From: Clostridia bacterium
Lineage (GTDB): Bacteria > Bacillota > Clostridia > Oscillospirales > Butyricicoccaceae
DNA: 36,763 nt
NCBI GenBank assembly: GCA_017408985.1
Contig: JAFQTO010000025.1
Span: 1 to 36,763 of the forward strand
Direction: 5' to 3'
Under the pieces are notes generated by a model. The model worked only from the letters and a program-made list of their open reading frames with translations, made no database searches and had not been told where the DNA came from. Position 1 is the first letter of the stretch, and every line of letters starts with the position of its first letter. The position numbers were made by a program, and so were the translations under genes. Of the stretch, positions 9,277 to 18,210 are shown one piece after another.

Positions 9277-9322
9277 TATTCCCGCAAAAAAAATTCACAT
9301 TTAATTGATAAACACTTTCAAA

Positions 9323-9356
9323 ATTAGTTGACAAACTCAACTAATCAGAGTATTAT
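9323..9356 (+). promoter_or_regulatory. Promoter and MarR-type operator of the exporter operon
   Basis: TTGACA (9328-9333), 17 bp, TATTAT (9351-9356). A perfect inverted repeat with arms ATTAGTTGA (9323-9331) and TCAACTAAT (9337-9345) and a 5-bp centre covers the -35 box and half the spacer. TTAGTT/AACTAA arms are typical of MarR-family operators, so binding by the MarR protein encoded just downstream would block RNA polymerase. Confidence 0.85.
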
Positions 9357-9378
9357 CAACCTGAGGTGAAAATTGCCT

Positions 9379-9846
9379 ATGGATGATATAAAAAAAGCAT
9401 TGCACCGCATACACCGTTCCTCCAATCTGTTCGTGGAAAAGAGCCTTGGGGATGTGGATCTTACCCGCACCGAGGTCACCGCTATCCGTTCGGTGGTTTT
9501 TCACAAGGGGCTGACACAGACATCGCTGTCCGAGCATCTGGGCGGCGTTGACAAGGCAGCCGTTGCACGTATAGTCAAGAGTCTGGAGGACAAGGGCTAC
9601 ATTCAGCGCATCTCCGACGAAAACGACCGACGGGCAAAGCTGGTCTACCCTACCGAAAAAGCCTACGAGCTGCGGCTGGGTGTTATCGGCGCAGAAAACA
9701 AATATTACAGATGGCTGTTTGAGTCTGTACCGCCTGACGAGCTGGAAAAGCTGACCGAGCTTCTGACCGCTATCGGGCAAAAAGCGCTCAGCGAATCCAA
9801 AAACGGCTTTAAGAACACTCTCTCAGAGGAGGATACCGTCCTATGA
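9379..9846 (+). CDS. MarR-family transcriptional repressor
   Basis: A 155-residue winged-helix repressor. The recognition region is LTQTSLSEHLGGVDKAAVARIVKSLEDKGYI followed by the wing ISDENDRRAKLVYPTEK, with helices on either side for dimerisation, all as in MarR. The ATG at 9379 is preferred over the TTG two codons earlier because GAGGTG lies at a better distance. Its stop overlaps the start of the first ABC gene by four bases, so the three genes form one translationally coupled operon. The operator over its own promoter indicates autorepression relieved by a drug or metabolite, by analogy with the family; the ligand cannot be read from sequence. Confidence 0.92.
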   Translation: MDDIKKALHRIHRSSNLFVEKSLGDVDLTRTEVTAIRSVVFHKGLTQTSLSEHLGGVDKAAVARIVKSLEDKGYIQRISDENDRRAKLVYPTEKAYELRLGVIGAENKYYRWLFESVPPDELEKLTELLTAIGQKALSESKNGFKNTLSEEDTVL

Positions 9847-11552
9847 AATTCGTACTCAAATATCTCAGGCCGTATACGGGCAGGATAACCCTTGAACTGT
9901 TTATCAAGTTCGTGGGCACTATAATGGATCTGTTTCTGCCCTATATACTCGCACATATCATAGACAACGTAACGCCCACCAAAAACGTCAAAGCGCTGGT
10001 ACTGTGGGGCGTGATAATGCTGATATGCTCGGCGCTGGCGCTGATATGCAACATAGTTGCCAACCGAATGGCATCGGCAGTTGCCCGCGATACCACGAGA
10101 TGCATACGTCGTGACCTGTTCACCCGTATCTCCTATCTGTCGGGCTCGCAGATGGACCGCTACACGGTACCCTCTCTTATTTCGCGTATGACCTCCGACA
10201 CCCATCACGTACACCGCACGGTGGGTATGCTTCAGAGAATGGGCGTGCGCGCACCCATACTGGTGCTGGGCGGCATCGTTATGACACTTGCCCTTGATCC
10301 CGCGCTGTGTCTGGTGCTCTGCTGTATGATGCCGCTGATGACCGTTATGGTGCTTATGGTCTCCAAAAAAGGTCTGCCGCTGTTTGACAAGCTGCAAAAA
10401 TCTGTGGACGAGCTTGTACGTGTTGTCCGCGAGAACACCACCGGTGTCCGCGTCATCAAAGCACTCAGCCGTGTCAATGCCGAAAAGGCGCGGTTCAACG
10501 AGGTCAACACCCGTGTTATGAAGGATGAGCGGCGCGCCAACGTGACCATGGCGCTGACAAGACCCTCCACCAGCCTGATACTCAACTTCGGTCTTGTGCT
10601 CGTTGTGGTAGTCGGTGCTCACCGCGTCAATAACGGACTGAGCGAGGCAGGCAGCATTACCGCATTCCTCACCTATTTTACCATCATCCTCAATGCCATG
10701 ATCTCGGTCAGCCGTATCATCACCATGAGTTCTCAGATGATCGCATCGGCAAACCGTATCGAGGAGGTCATCAAGACTCCCTTTGAGCTTGAGCCTCTGC
10801 CCGCAGGCGAGGTCAAAGACAACGCACCCGCCATCGAGTTTGACAACGTCTGCTTCTCCTATAATAAAAAGCGCAACAATCTGGACAATATCTCCTTTAC
10901 TCTCGAAAAGGGCCAGACCCTGGGCATCCTCGGCCCCACCGGTTCGGGCAAGAGCACTCTGGCTGCTCTTCTGCTCAGGTTCTATGATATAGACTCCGGC
11001 TCTATCCGCATAGACGGCAGGGATATCAGAGAGATGACCCACGCGGAGCTGAGACAGAAGTTCGGTGTGGTGTTCCAGAACGATATGATATTCAACGACA
11101 CCATAGAGGGCAATATCAAGCTGTGGCGTGACATTGACCCCTCCGCTCTTGAGCTTGCGGTGAACGTGGCTCAGGCAAACTTCATTGAAAACGCAGGCGG
11201 ATTCGGTGCAGAGGTCGCCGCACGCGGTGCCAACCTCTCCGGCGGACAGAAGCAGAGACTTCTCATTGCCCGTGCTCTGGCGGGCGCACCCGAGGTGCTC
11301 ATACTGGACGACTCCTCCAGCGCTCTTGACTACAAGACCGATGCGGCTATGCGCGCAGGTGTGGCAAAGCACTTCTCGGATACCACCACGATCATTATCG
11401 CACAGCGTGTAAGCTCGGTACGCAACTGTGACAAGATACTTGTCCTCGAAAGCGGCAAGGCTCTGGGTCTGGGCACTCACGAAGAGCTGCTTGAGAGCTG
11501 TGAGCTGTACCGCGAGATACATACTTTACAGATGGGGGAGGGTGAAGAATAA
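9843..11552 (+). CDS. ABC exporter half-transporter with degenerate ATPase site (TM287-like)
   Basis: A 569-residue half-transporter: membrane domain with about six helices in residues 1-310, ATPase domain 330-569. Walker A GPTGSGKS is at 364-371 and the signature LSGGQ at 465-469. Walker B ends LILDD, so the catalytic glutamate is aspartate (D490), and the H-loop histidine is glutamine (Q521). Such losses are the hallmark of the non-catalytic partner in heterodimeric exporters such as TM287/288 and BmrC/D. It should therefore pair with the next gene, supplying an intact signature to that partner's active site. Multidrug or lipid-like export is likely by family; the substrate is not known. 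Confidence 0.92.
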   Translation: MKFVLKYLRPYTGRITLELFIKFVGTIMDLFLPYILAHIIDNVTPTKNVKALVLWGVIMLICSALALICNIVANRMASAVARDTTRCIRRDLFTRISYLSGSQMDRYTVPSLISRMTSDTHHVHRTVGMLQRMGVRAPILVLGGIVMTLALDPALCLVLCCMMPLMTVMVLMVSKKGLPLFDKLQKSVDELVRVVRENTTGVRVIKALSRVNAEKARFNEVNTRVMKDERRANVTMALTRPSTSLILNFGLVLVVVVGAHRVNNGLSEAGSITAFLTYFTIILNAMISVSRIITMSSQMIASANRIEEVIKTPFELEPLPAGEVKDNAPAIEFDNVCFSYNKKRNNLDNISFTLEKGQTLGILGPTGSGKSTLAALLLRFYDIDSGSIRIDGRDIREMTHAELRQKFGVVFQNDMIFNDTIEGNIKLWRDIDPSALELAVNVAQANFIENAGGFGAEVAARGANLSGGQKQRLLIARALAGAPEVLILDDSSSALDYKTDAAMRAGVAKHFSDTTTIIIAQRVSSVRNCDKILVLESGKALGLGTHEELLESCELYREIHTLQMGEGEE

Positions 11553-13375
11553 TGGCTGCTCCTAACGGTATTCCCAACGGCGCTCCCAAGCCCCGTGGCG
11601 GCGGCAGAGGTTTTTCCAGCGGCGAGACAATAGCAAAAGAAAAACGCAGACCCATTCTCATGCGGCTTGCCAAATATATGATGCGCCACAAATGGCTGTT
11701 TTTGATAGCCATCATCCTCACTCTGGCATCCAACACCTTTGCGCTGCTGGGCCCCGAGCTTGCAGGTAAGGCGATCAACGCCATCGGTCTGGGCGAGGGT
11801 CAGGCAGACTTCCCCACCGTATACCGCTACGCAACGCTGATGATACTGTTCTATATAGCATCGGCAATTCTGTCCTACATCCTCAACATACTGATGATAA
11901 CCCTGTCACGCAAGGTGGTATTCAGGATCCGCAAGGACGTATTTGACCATCTGGCGACTTTGCCCGTGTCCTTCTTTGACCGCAACGCATCGGGCGACAT
12001 CATCAGCAAGATATCCTACGACGCAGACACCATCAACGCCAGTCTGTCCAACGACCTGGTTGCCATTCTGTCCTCCACCACCACTATCGTGGGCTCGTTT
12101 ATAATGATGCTCCGCATCTCTCCCCCGCTGGTACTTGTGTTTGTGGTGACCGTGCCTCTTGCCATATTCCTGAGCAAGAGCATCAGCACCCGCATCCAGC
12201 CGCTGTTCCGCGTGCGTTCAAGGATGCTGGGCGCCCTCAACGGATTCGTTGAGGAAATGATCTCGGGTCAGAAGACCCTGAAGGCATACAACCGCGAAAG
12301 TCAGGTCATAGACCGTTTTGCCACCGAGAACAACAACGTGTGCGAAGCATATTACCGCGCCGACTACTACGGCAGCATAATGGGTCCCTGCGTAAACTTC
12401 GTCAACAATCTGTCTATGTCGCTTATCTCGGCGCTGGGCGCTATGCTCTATATGAGCGGCAGTATTCTTGTCGGTGATATAGCATCATTCGTGCTGTACT
12501 CCCGCAAGTTCTCCGGCCCCATAAACGAGATAGCAAACCTTTACGGTGAGCTTCAGTCGGCGCTGGCGGCAGCAGAGAGAATATTCAATCTGCTTGACGA
12601 GGAGCCCGAAAAGGCTGACAGCGAGGATGCGGAGGTGCTTACAGACGTGCAGGGCGACGTGGTCATAAAGGACGTGGACTTTGGCTATCTGCCCGACAAG
12701 CCCGTTCTTACCGACTTCCACCTCAACGCACCCCGCGGCAGTCTGATCGCCATAGTCGGCCCCACCGGCGCGGGCAAGACCACCCTCATCAATATGCTGA
12801 TGCGCTTCTACGATATTGACGACGGCAGCATTACGGTTGACGGCAAGGATATCTACAAGCTCACCCGTGACAGTCTCCGCCTGAGCTACTCTATGGTACT
12901 GCAGGACACATGGCTGTTCTACGGCACGATCTACGATAACATTGCCTATGCCCGTCCCGATGCAACTCTGGAAGAGGTCAAAGCAGCCGCCAAGGCCGCC
13001 AAGATCGACGACTACATCATGTCCCTGCCTCAGGGTTACGATACAATTCTGACCGACGATGCATCCAATATATCCAAGGGTCAGAAGCAGCTGCTGACTA
13101 TCGCACGTGCAATGCTGGTCAACTCCAATATGCTTATTCTTGACGAAGCAACCTCCAACGTTGATACACGCACCGAGGTCAAGATACAGCAGGCTATGCG
13201 CGAGCTGATGCGGGACAAGACCTGCTTCGTGGTGGCACACCGCCTGTCAACCATCCAGCACGCCGACCAGATACTTGTCATCAACGAGGGCAAGGTAGTG
13301 GAAAGCGGCACACACAAAGAGCTTATGGCAAAGCGGGGCTTCTACCGCAAGCTCTACGACGCACAGTTCGAATAA
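11552..13375 (+). CDS. ABC exporter half-transporter with consensus ATPase residues (TM288-like)
   Basis: A 607-residue partner subunit; its ATG shares one base with the preceding stop. An N-terminal Gly/Pro-rich tail of about 30 residues precedes the membrane domain (about 40-340). The ATPase domain has Walker A GPTGAGKT (403-410), Walker B LILDE with catalytic E532, and H-loop H563. Its signature motif is degenerate (ISKGQ, 507-511). Combined with the upstream protein this gives one full catalytic site (this Walker pair plus the partner's LSGGQ) and one degenerate site. The TSNVDT segment after Walker B resembles TM288. Co-regulated by the MarR protein; terminator directly after the stop. 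Confidence 0.93.
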   Translation: MAAPNGIPNGAPKPRGGGRGFSSGETIAKEKRRPILMRLAKYMMRHKWLFLIAIILTLASNTFALLGPELAGKAINAIGLGEGQADFPTVYRYATLMILFYIASAILSYILNILMITLSRKVVFRIRKDVFDHLATLPVSFFDRNASGDIISKISYDADTINASLSNDLVAILSSTTTIVGSFIMMLRISPPLVLVFVVTVPLAIFLSKSISTRIQPLFRVRSRMLGALNGFVEEMISGQKTLKAYNRESQVIDRFATENNNVCEAYYRADYYGSIMGPCVNFVNNLSMSLISALGAMLYMSGSILVGDIASFVLYSRKFSGPINEIANLYGELQSALAAAERIFNLLDEEPEKADSEDAEVLTDVQGDVVIKDVDFGYLPDKPVLTDFHLNAPRGSLIAIVGPTGAGKTTLINMLMRFYDIDDGSITVDGKDIYKLTRDSLRLSYSMVLQDTWLFYGTIYDNIAYARPDATLEEVKAAAKAAKIDDYIMSLPQGYDTILTDDASNISKGQKQLLTIARAMLVNSNMLILDEATSNVDTRTEVKIQQAMRELMRDKTCFVVAHRLSTIQHADQILVINEGKVVESGTHKELMAKRGFYRKLYDAQFE

Positions 13376-13381
13376 TCCGCA

Positions 13382-13417
13382 AATACCCGTTGAACCGATA
13401 GGTCAACGGGTATTTTT
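13382..13417 (+). terminator. Terminator of the MarR-ABC operon
   Basis: A 12-bp perfect stem AATACCCGTTGA / TCAACGGGTATT with a 9-nt loop, running into five T. Confidence 0.9.
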
Positions 13418-13444
13418 GACAAATCGCGCTCAAAGGTGTATAAT
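13416..13444 (+). promoter_or_regulatory. Full-consensus promoter of trkA-trkH
   Basis: TTGACA (13416-13421) and TATAAT (13439-13444) match the sigma-A consensus at every position with the ideal 17-bp spacer. It begins inside the T-run of the previous terminator. No obvious operator lies in or beside it, which suggests constitutive strong expression. Confidence 0.88.
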
Positions 13445-13474
13445 CTATCAAATAACACACAAAGGGGTGTTCGG

Positions 13475-14830
13475 ATGAAAATTGCCATAGTGGGAGCCGG
13501 AAAGGTCGGCTCCATGCTTGTAGAGGAGCTTTCGGGCGAGGACCACGATATAGTGGTCATAGACAGCGACCCCGATGCTCTCAGACAGAATACCGAAAGA
13601 TACGACGTTATGGGACTGTTGGGCAACGGCGCAACGGTCGATATACAAAAAGAGGCGGGTGTGGACAAGGCCGACCTGCTTATTGCCGCTACAAGTCTGG
13701 ACGAGTGCAATCTGCTGGCTTGTCTCGTTGCAAAGAATCTGGGCGTAAGACACACCATCGCACGTGTAAGGAATCCCGAATATGCATCTCAGGTGGATTT
13801 TCTCAAAAACGATCTGGGGCTCAGTATGACCATCAACCCCGAGCTTGAGGCCGCCGCAGAGATATCCCGTGTGCTTCGCTACCCCTCCGCCCTCAAGGTC
13901 ACCCCCTTTGCCCGCGGCAGGGTCGAAATGGTGGAGTTCAAGCTCAATGACGACAATCCTCTGGTGGGAATGAACCTGATACAGATCAGAATGAAGTATC
14001 AGTTGAGAATTCTGGTCGCCGCAGTCGTCAGGGCCGAGACACTTCACGTCCCCGGCGGTAATTTCGTACTTGAAGCGGGAGACCGTGTGACCATCGTGGG
14101 CGCACCCTACGATATCAACGCATTCTTCGGCAAGCTCAAACTGCTCAAGGGCAAGATAAAGAGCGTTATGATCGTCGGCGGCGGCAAGATATGCCACTAT
14201 CTGACCCGTCAGCTGCTCAATATGGACATCGACGTCAAGATAATTGAGCAAAGCGCCGAGCGATGCCGTGAGCTTTGCGAAAGTCTGCCGCAGGCTACCG
14301 TGATATGCGGCAACGGCAGTGATCAGGAGCTTTTGGAGAGCGAGGGTCTGCACAGCACCGACTCGTTTGTGGCGCTGACAGGTCTGGACGAAGAGAATAT
14401 GGTGATCTCGGTCTGCGCCTCCGCCGCAGGAGTACGCAAGGTCATAGCCAAGGTCAACAACGTCAGTCTTGCAGACGTGCTTGGCAGGCTTGGGCTGGAC
14501 ACGGTCATCTCCCCCAAGGTGATAACCACCAACAATATAGTCCGATATGCCCGCGCTATGCAGCCTCACGAGGACAGCACCATAGAGACTCTGTACAAGT
14601 TTGCCGACGGACGGGCCGAAGCCATTGATTTCAGAGTGTCGGGCGAGTCAAATCTCATCGGCAAGCCCCTCAAGGAGTTCAGATTCAAGCCGCAGATACT
14701 CATAGCCTGCATAGTACGACGGGGTATGGCCATTATCGCAGACGGTAATACCGAGATCCGCAAGGGCGACGACGTTATCGTGATCTCGGGCAGAGAATCG
14801 CTGCACAACATTGAGGAAATACTGCTCTGA
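13475..14830 (+). CDS. trkA: Trk potassium uptake regulatory subunit TrkA
   Basis: A 451-residue peripheral protein that gates the TrkH potassium channel in response to nucleotides. It has two tandem RCK halves: Rossmann folds starting at IVGAGKVGSML (about residue 4) and MIVGGGKICHYL (about residue 229), each followed by a TrkA-C domain (LVGMNLIQIR... and LIGKPLKEFRF...). Length matches the usual double-RCK TrkA. The start at 13475 follows AAGGGGTG; a longer open frame to 13436 would place the start inside the promoter. The stop overlaps the trkH start. Confidence 0.95.
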   Translation: MKIAIVGAGKVGSMLVEELSGEDHDIVVIDSDPDALRQNTERYDVMGLLGNGATVDIQKEAGVDKADLLIAATSLDECNLLACLVAKNLGVRHTIARVRNPEYASQVDFLKNDLGLSMTINPELEAAAEISRVLRYPSALKVTPFARGRVEMVEFKLNDDNPLVGMNLIQIRMKYQLRILVAAVVRAETLHVPGGNFVLEAGDRVTIVGAPYDINAFFGKLKLLKGKIKSVMIVGGGKICHYLTRQLLNMDIDVKIIEQSAERCRELCESLPQATVICGNGSDQELLESEGLHSTDSFVALTGLDEENMVISVCASAAGVRKVIAKVNNVSLADVLGRLGLDTVISPKVITTNNIVRYARAMQPHEDSTIETLYKFADGRAEAIDFRVSGESNLIGKPLKEFRFKPQILIACIVRRGMAIIADGNTEIRKGDDVIVISGRESLHNIEEILL

Positions 14831-16272
14831 TGAATATAAAAGCTGTACTTAATACTCTGGGCAGACTGCTTCAGATAGAAGCGGGACTGCTTGGTCTGCC
14901 CCTTGCCGTGGCTCTCATATACGGTGAAAATACCCACCCGTTTCTGCTGACCATACTGATAATCGGCATTGTCGGTACCGTCCTGACTCTGATCAAAAAG
15001 AAAAGCTCGGTGACCTTTGAGCGAGAGGGATTCATAATCGTGTCGATGTCATGGCTGCTGATGTCGGCTTTCGGCTGTCTGCCCTTTGTCATCTCCGGCG
15101 CGATACCCAATTATGTGGATGCGTTTTTTGAGACGGTCAGCGGCTTTACCACCACGGGTGCAAGTATTCTCACAAGCTTTGATACCATGAATCAAAGCCT
15201 CATATTCTGGCGCTCGTTCACACATTGGATAGGCGGAATGGGCGTGCTGGTATTTGCTATGGCTCTGCTGCCCATGACCAACAGCCGCTCGGTACACATT
15301 CTCAAAGCCGAGACCACCGGCCCTACCAAGGGCAGCAAGCTGGTGCCCAAAATGCGCTCCACCGCCACCATACTGTATATGCTGTACTTTGCCCTGACGG
15401 TGGTCGAGGTGATCTTCCTGCTGTTCGGCGGTATGGGTCTGTTTGATGCCGTTACATACTCTTTTGCCACAGCGGGCACGGGCGGTTTCAGCTCGTCGGC
15501 CGCAGGTATCGCAGGCTACGACTCCCCCTATATCAACGTGGTAATATCGGTGTTTATGCTTCTGTTCGGCGTAAACTTCAACATCTACTATATGATGATA
15601 CTGGGCAACCTCAAAAGCTTCTGGAAAAACGAGGAAAACCGCTGGTATATGATCATCGTGGCTGCAAGCACGCTGTTTATCGCGGTCAACATTATGTCCG
15701 TATTCGGCAGTTTTGCCCAATCGCTGATGCAGAGTTTTTTCCACGTATCGTCTGTCATCACCACCACGGGCTTCGGTATTGCAGACTTTACGCTGTGGCC
15801 CACGGCATCCCAGTACACGCTGGTGCTGCTGATGTTTATCGGAGCCTGCGCGGGAAGCACGGGCGGTGCGGTCAAGGTAGCGCGTGTCATAATACTGTTC
15901 AAGAGCATACGCCGCAGCATAAACAAGATGATTCGCCCCAATCAGGTAGAGGTCATACGTCTCAACGGCTCTGCTCTGGACGAGGACACGGTATCATCCA
16001 CCCACACCTTTTTCTCGCTGTATATGGTCGTGCTTTTTGGTTCGGGTCTGCTGGTATGTATGGACGGGTTTGATTTTACCACCAGCTTCACAGCGGCTCT
16101 CGCCTGTCTGAGTAATATAGGCCCCGGTCTGGGGCTCGTAGGCCCTATGGGCAACTTCGGGATGTTCTCCCCTGCCGTCAAGCTGCTTTTGTCCCTGCTG
16201 ATGCTTATGGGCAGGCTTGAGCTGTTCTCGGTAGTTCTGATGTTCTTCCCCAAAGCCTGGCGCAGAAGATAA
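14830..16272 (+). CDS. trkH: Trk potassium channel subunit TrkH
   Basis: A 480-residue polytopic membrane protein forming the potassium (or sodium-coupled) pathway. Four pore-loop repeats are visible: TVSGFTTTGAS (about residue 97), TAGTGGFSS (about 216), VITTTGFGIAD (about 311) and CLSNIGPGLG (about 427), each with the central glycine used for ion selection. The ATG overlaps the trkA stop by one base, giving a standard trkAH operon. Confidence 0.95.
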   Translation: MNIKAVLNTLGRLLQIEAGLLGLPLAVALIYGENTHPFLLTILIIGIVGTVLTLIKKKSSVTFEREGFIIVSMSWLLMSAFGCLPFVISGAIPNYVDAFFETVSGFTTTGASILTSFDTMNQSLIFWRSFTHWIGGMGVLVFAMALLPMTNSRSVHILKAETTGPTKGSKLVPKMRSTATILYMLYFALTVVEVIFLLFGGMGLFDAVTYSFATAGTGGFSSSAAGIAGYDSPYINVVISVFMLLFGVNFNIYYMMILGNLKSFWKNEENRWYMIIVAASTLFIAVNIMSVFGSFAQSLMQSFFHVSSVITTTGFGIADFTLWPTASQYTLVLLMFIGACAGSTGGAVKVARVIILFKSIRRSINKMIRPNQVEVIRLNGSALDEDTVSSTHTFFSLYMVVLFGSGLLVCMDGFDFTTSFTAALACLSNIGPGLGLVGPMGNFGMFSPAVKLLLSLLMLMGRLELFSVVLMFFPKAWRRR

Positions 16273-16280
16273 AATATAAT

Positions 16281-16314
16281 AAGGCTCGAACCTATTGTGG
16301 GTTCGGGCCTTTTG
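16281..16314. terminator. Bidirectional terminator between trkH and the flippase gene
   Basis: Stem AAGGCTCGAACC / GGTTCGGGCCTT (one G-T pair), flanked by T-rich sequence on the plus side and AT-rich sequence on the minus side. It lies between two convergent genes and can serve both. Confidence 0.8.
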
Positions 16315-17604
16315 TTATTTGACGGCGTATTTGCGCAGGCGGTTTATGCTCAGTCCGAAGTTGAGTATCTCGCCCGTGAATATCATAGCCACGTACCCCC
16401 ATATCCCCCAGCGGGGAACAAGCACCAACACCATACTCAGGCACACCGCCGCCTCGATGATATTGAAGCGCATGGAGTCCAGCTGCAGGCCCAGACCTTT
16501 GAGTATCCCGTCGCAGGTCAGATCAACGTAGGACACAGGGATAACGGGCGCGAGCAGGCGTATGTAAAAAGCGGCGTCGCTGCCGCCGAACAGCGTCCTG
16601 CCGATAACCGGCGCCAGTAGGTACACTCCCGCCGCCACGGCAACGGCGAATATCAGGGTATAGCGGAGGGCTTTTTTCATCAGCCGCTCGGCACGGATTT
16701 TATTGTCCCGCGCCACACACTCGGCTATCTCGGGAATAATAAGACCCGAAAAGGTACCGGGTATGCAGGACAGAAAATTGATGACGGGAAGTGCCATACC
16801 CTGCACCACGCCGTAGGCGGCAAGCCCCTGCGCAGGGTCTGCCCCGCTCTGACGGAGGGTCTTGGGGATAAGGATCTGTCTTGCCGTGACCAGCGCCGAG
16901 CGCAGGTTGGAGCTTATGGAGTCGGGCAGGGCTATTTTGAGCAGTTCGGAAAGTTTTGGGCTCTGTGTGCCGCTGTCCTCCTCCCTCTTGACAAGGTACA
17001 GAACAAAGGTGACGAGCACGCCAAGCACCTCGGCGATACACTGACCCAGCACCACCGCGGTGCAGGCGCCAAGCGCGCCTTTATGCATAAACAGTGTCAG
17101 CAAGACCGCTGTCAGGCCCATTCTGAAAAACTGTTCGGAGGTGCTGACGACGGCGTAAACGGCAGCTTTTCTGATCGCCGTAAAATACCCCGACAGCACG
17201 CAGGACACCGATATGAATGGCAGAGACAGCCCGTAGAGCAAAAAGCACTTTTTGGCGTCGGGATGCCCTATCAGTACCGCGGCTTTGCCCGACAGCAGGG
17301 TAAGCAGTATCATTGCCAGCAGCGCAGGCGCCAGCGAGTACAGAAAGCAGGTTCTGACGGCGGCACGGGTGCTTTGGCCTTTGGCTTGTGCCGAAACGGT
17401 CAGGCGTACGGTGGACAGCTTGATGCCCGACGCCGCTATGGATACCGAAAAGGCGCACACCGACAGTATCTGCTCAAGCAGACCCAAGCCCTCTGCGCCT
17501 ATCCTTTGCGACAGGTATGAGGAAAACAGCAGCCCCACTCCGCGCATAAGCAAGGCAACGAAAGTAAGTATAAGGGTGTCTTTGATAAGCTTTTTCGTTT
17601 TCAT
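16315..17604 (-). CDS. SpoVB/MATE-like polysaccharide flippase
   Basis: A 429-residue membrane protein with about 12-14 hydrophobic segments, of the MOP (multidrug/oligosaccharidyl-lipid/polysaccharide) exporter superfamily. The opening (LILTFVALLMRGVGLLFSSYLSQRIGAEGLGLL) matches the first helices of SpoVB-type proteins, which in sporulating Firmicutes act in spore cortex or lipid-linked precursor handling. The ATG at 17604 has only a weak ribosome site; an open frame continues to a TTG at 17649 but that part does not resemble the family. Whether it moves a peptidoglycan precursor or another lipid-linked sugar cannot be told from sequence. Confidence 0.82.
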   Translation of the reverse strand: MKTKKLIKDTLILTFVALLMRGVGLLFSSYLSQRIGAEGLGLLEQILSVCAFSVSIAASGIKLSTVRLTVSAQAKGQSTRAAVRTCFLYSLAPALLAMILLTLLSGKAAVLIGHPDAKKCFLLYGLSLPFISVSCVLSGYFTAIRKAAVYAVVSTSEQFFRMGLTAVLLTLFMHKGALGACTAVVLGQCIAEVLGVLVTFVLYLVKREEDSGTQSPKLSELLKIALPDSISSNLRSALVTARQILIPKTLRQSGADPAQGLAAYGVVQGMALPVINFLSCIPGTFSGLIIPEIAECVARDNKIRAERLMKKALRYTLIFAVAVAAGVYLLAPVIGRTLFGGSDAAFYIRLLAPVIPVSYVDLTCDGILKGLGLQLDSMRFNIIEAAVCLSMVLVLVPRWGIWGYVAMIFTGEILNFGLSINRLRKYAVK

Positions 17605-17654
17605 ATCCGATATATACGCGCCGTCGGACAAATATATACCCCCGCCCAAAAACA

Positions 17655-17682
17655 GAAAATCCGCCCGAGACTTTCGGGCGGT
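17655..17682 (-). terminator. Terminator after the 59-residue membrane protein gene
   Basis: On the minus strand CCGCCCGA / TCGGGCGG with a 5-nt loop followed by ATTTTCTGTTTTT. It separates the small gene from the flippase, which then needs its own promoter or read-through. Confidence 0.75.
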
Positions 17683-17692
17683 ATTTCAATAT

Positions 17693-17872
17693 TCAGCGAA
17701 CGATGTCGGCTATGTCGGATGCCACGTCGCTGACCGTGCGGATGGTGCGGTTGGCTTTGCGGCGGATCTTGCGCATCGTCTGGTCGCTTGCCATACTTAT
17801 GGCAGCCACCGAACAGACAGCGCCTGCAACGAATCCCCAAACGGCGGGCATCGCCATTCTCATTTTGCTCAT
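17693..17872 (-). CDS. Small membrane-anchored protein, YtxH-like in layout
   Basis: A 59-residue protein with one hydrophobic helix near the N terminus (MPAVWGFVAGAVCSVAAISMA) and a basic, amphipathic C-terminal half (TMRKIRRKANRTIRTVSD). This layout resembles YtxH-type small membrane proteins, but the match is only general. The start at 17872 is well supported by AGGAGG 7 nt upstream; the longer open frame to 18022 is rejected on that basis. Function unknown. Confidence 0.7.
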   Translation of the reverse strand: MSKMRMAMPAVWGFVAGAVCSVAAISMASDQTMRKIRRKANRTIRTVSDVASDIADIVR

Positions 17873-18210
17873 CAGAGTACCTCCTGTGTTTTTTGATTTG
17901 TTCTGCCATACTATTATGCGCACAAGACGGGCAATTATAATTGCCGTGGGTTTTCTGCGATATAAATTCTGCCGTTTCGGTTTTGTGTCGTATTTTGTCA
18001 ATATTATGCTTGCGCAGTACAACGTATTGTGGTATACTTGCTTTGTTAGTGATCAGTTCACAAGGTTTTGTACTTTTGCATAGTATGAACAGAGGACTTC
18101 GCCTTTCCATCGGCGGCGAAAATCTTGACTCATATGATTAAAAACCGTCCCCGCGTGGAAAGATATCATTGCGGATTTGTCCGACGATTTCCTGCGGAGC
18201 GTGATCTGAT
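17873..18210. other. Divergent intergenic region upstream of mazF
   Basis: Contains a perfect 16-bp palindrome GGCAATTATAATTGCC (17930-17945), the likely mazF promoter, and an 18-codon open frame (18084-18140) without a ribosome site. An inverted repeat TTCGCC/GGCGAA lies within that small frame. No MazE/EndoAI-like antitoxin frame is present. Confidence 0.6.
18010..18038 (+). promoter_or_regulatory. Probable promoter of mazF and the following gene
   Basis: TTGCGC (18010-18015), 17 bp, TATACT (18033-18038). It leaves an unusually long leader of about 165 nt before the mazF start. Confidence 0.55.

Noticed and set aside
9705-11522. 605-residue minus-strand open frame
   Set aside because: Shadow of the MarR-ABC genes; Cys- and His-rich composition, no ribosome site, and the plus-strand frames have clear family motifs.
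18084-18140. 18-codon frame upstream of mazF as a possible antitoxin
   Set aside because: Far too short for a MazE-type antitoxin and without a ribosome site.
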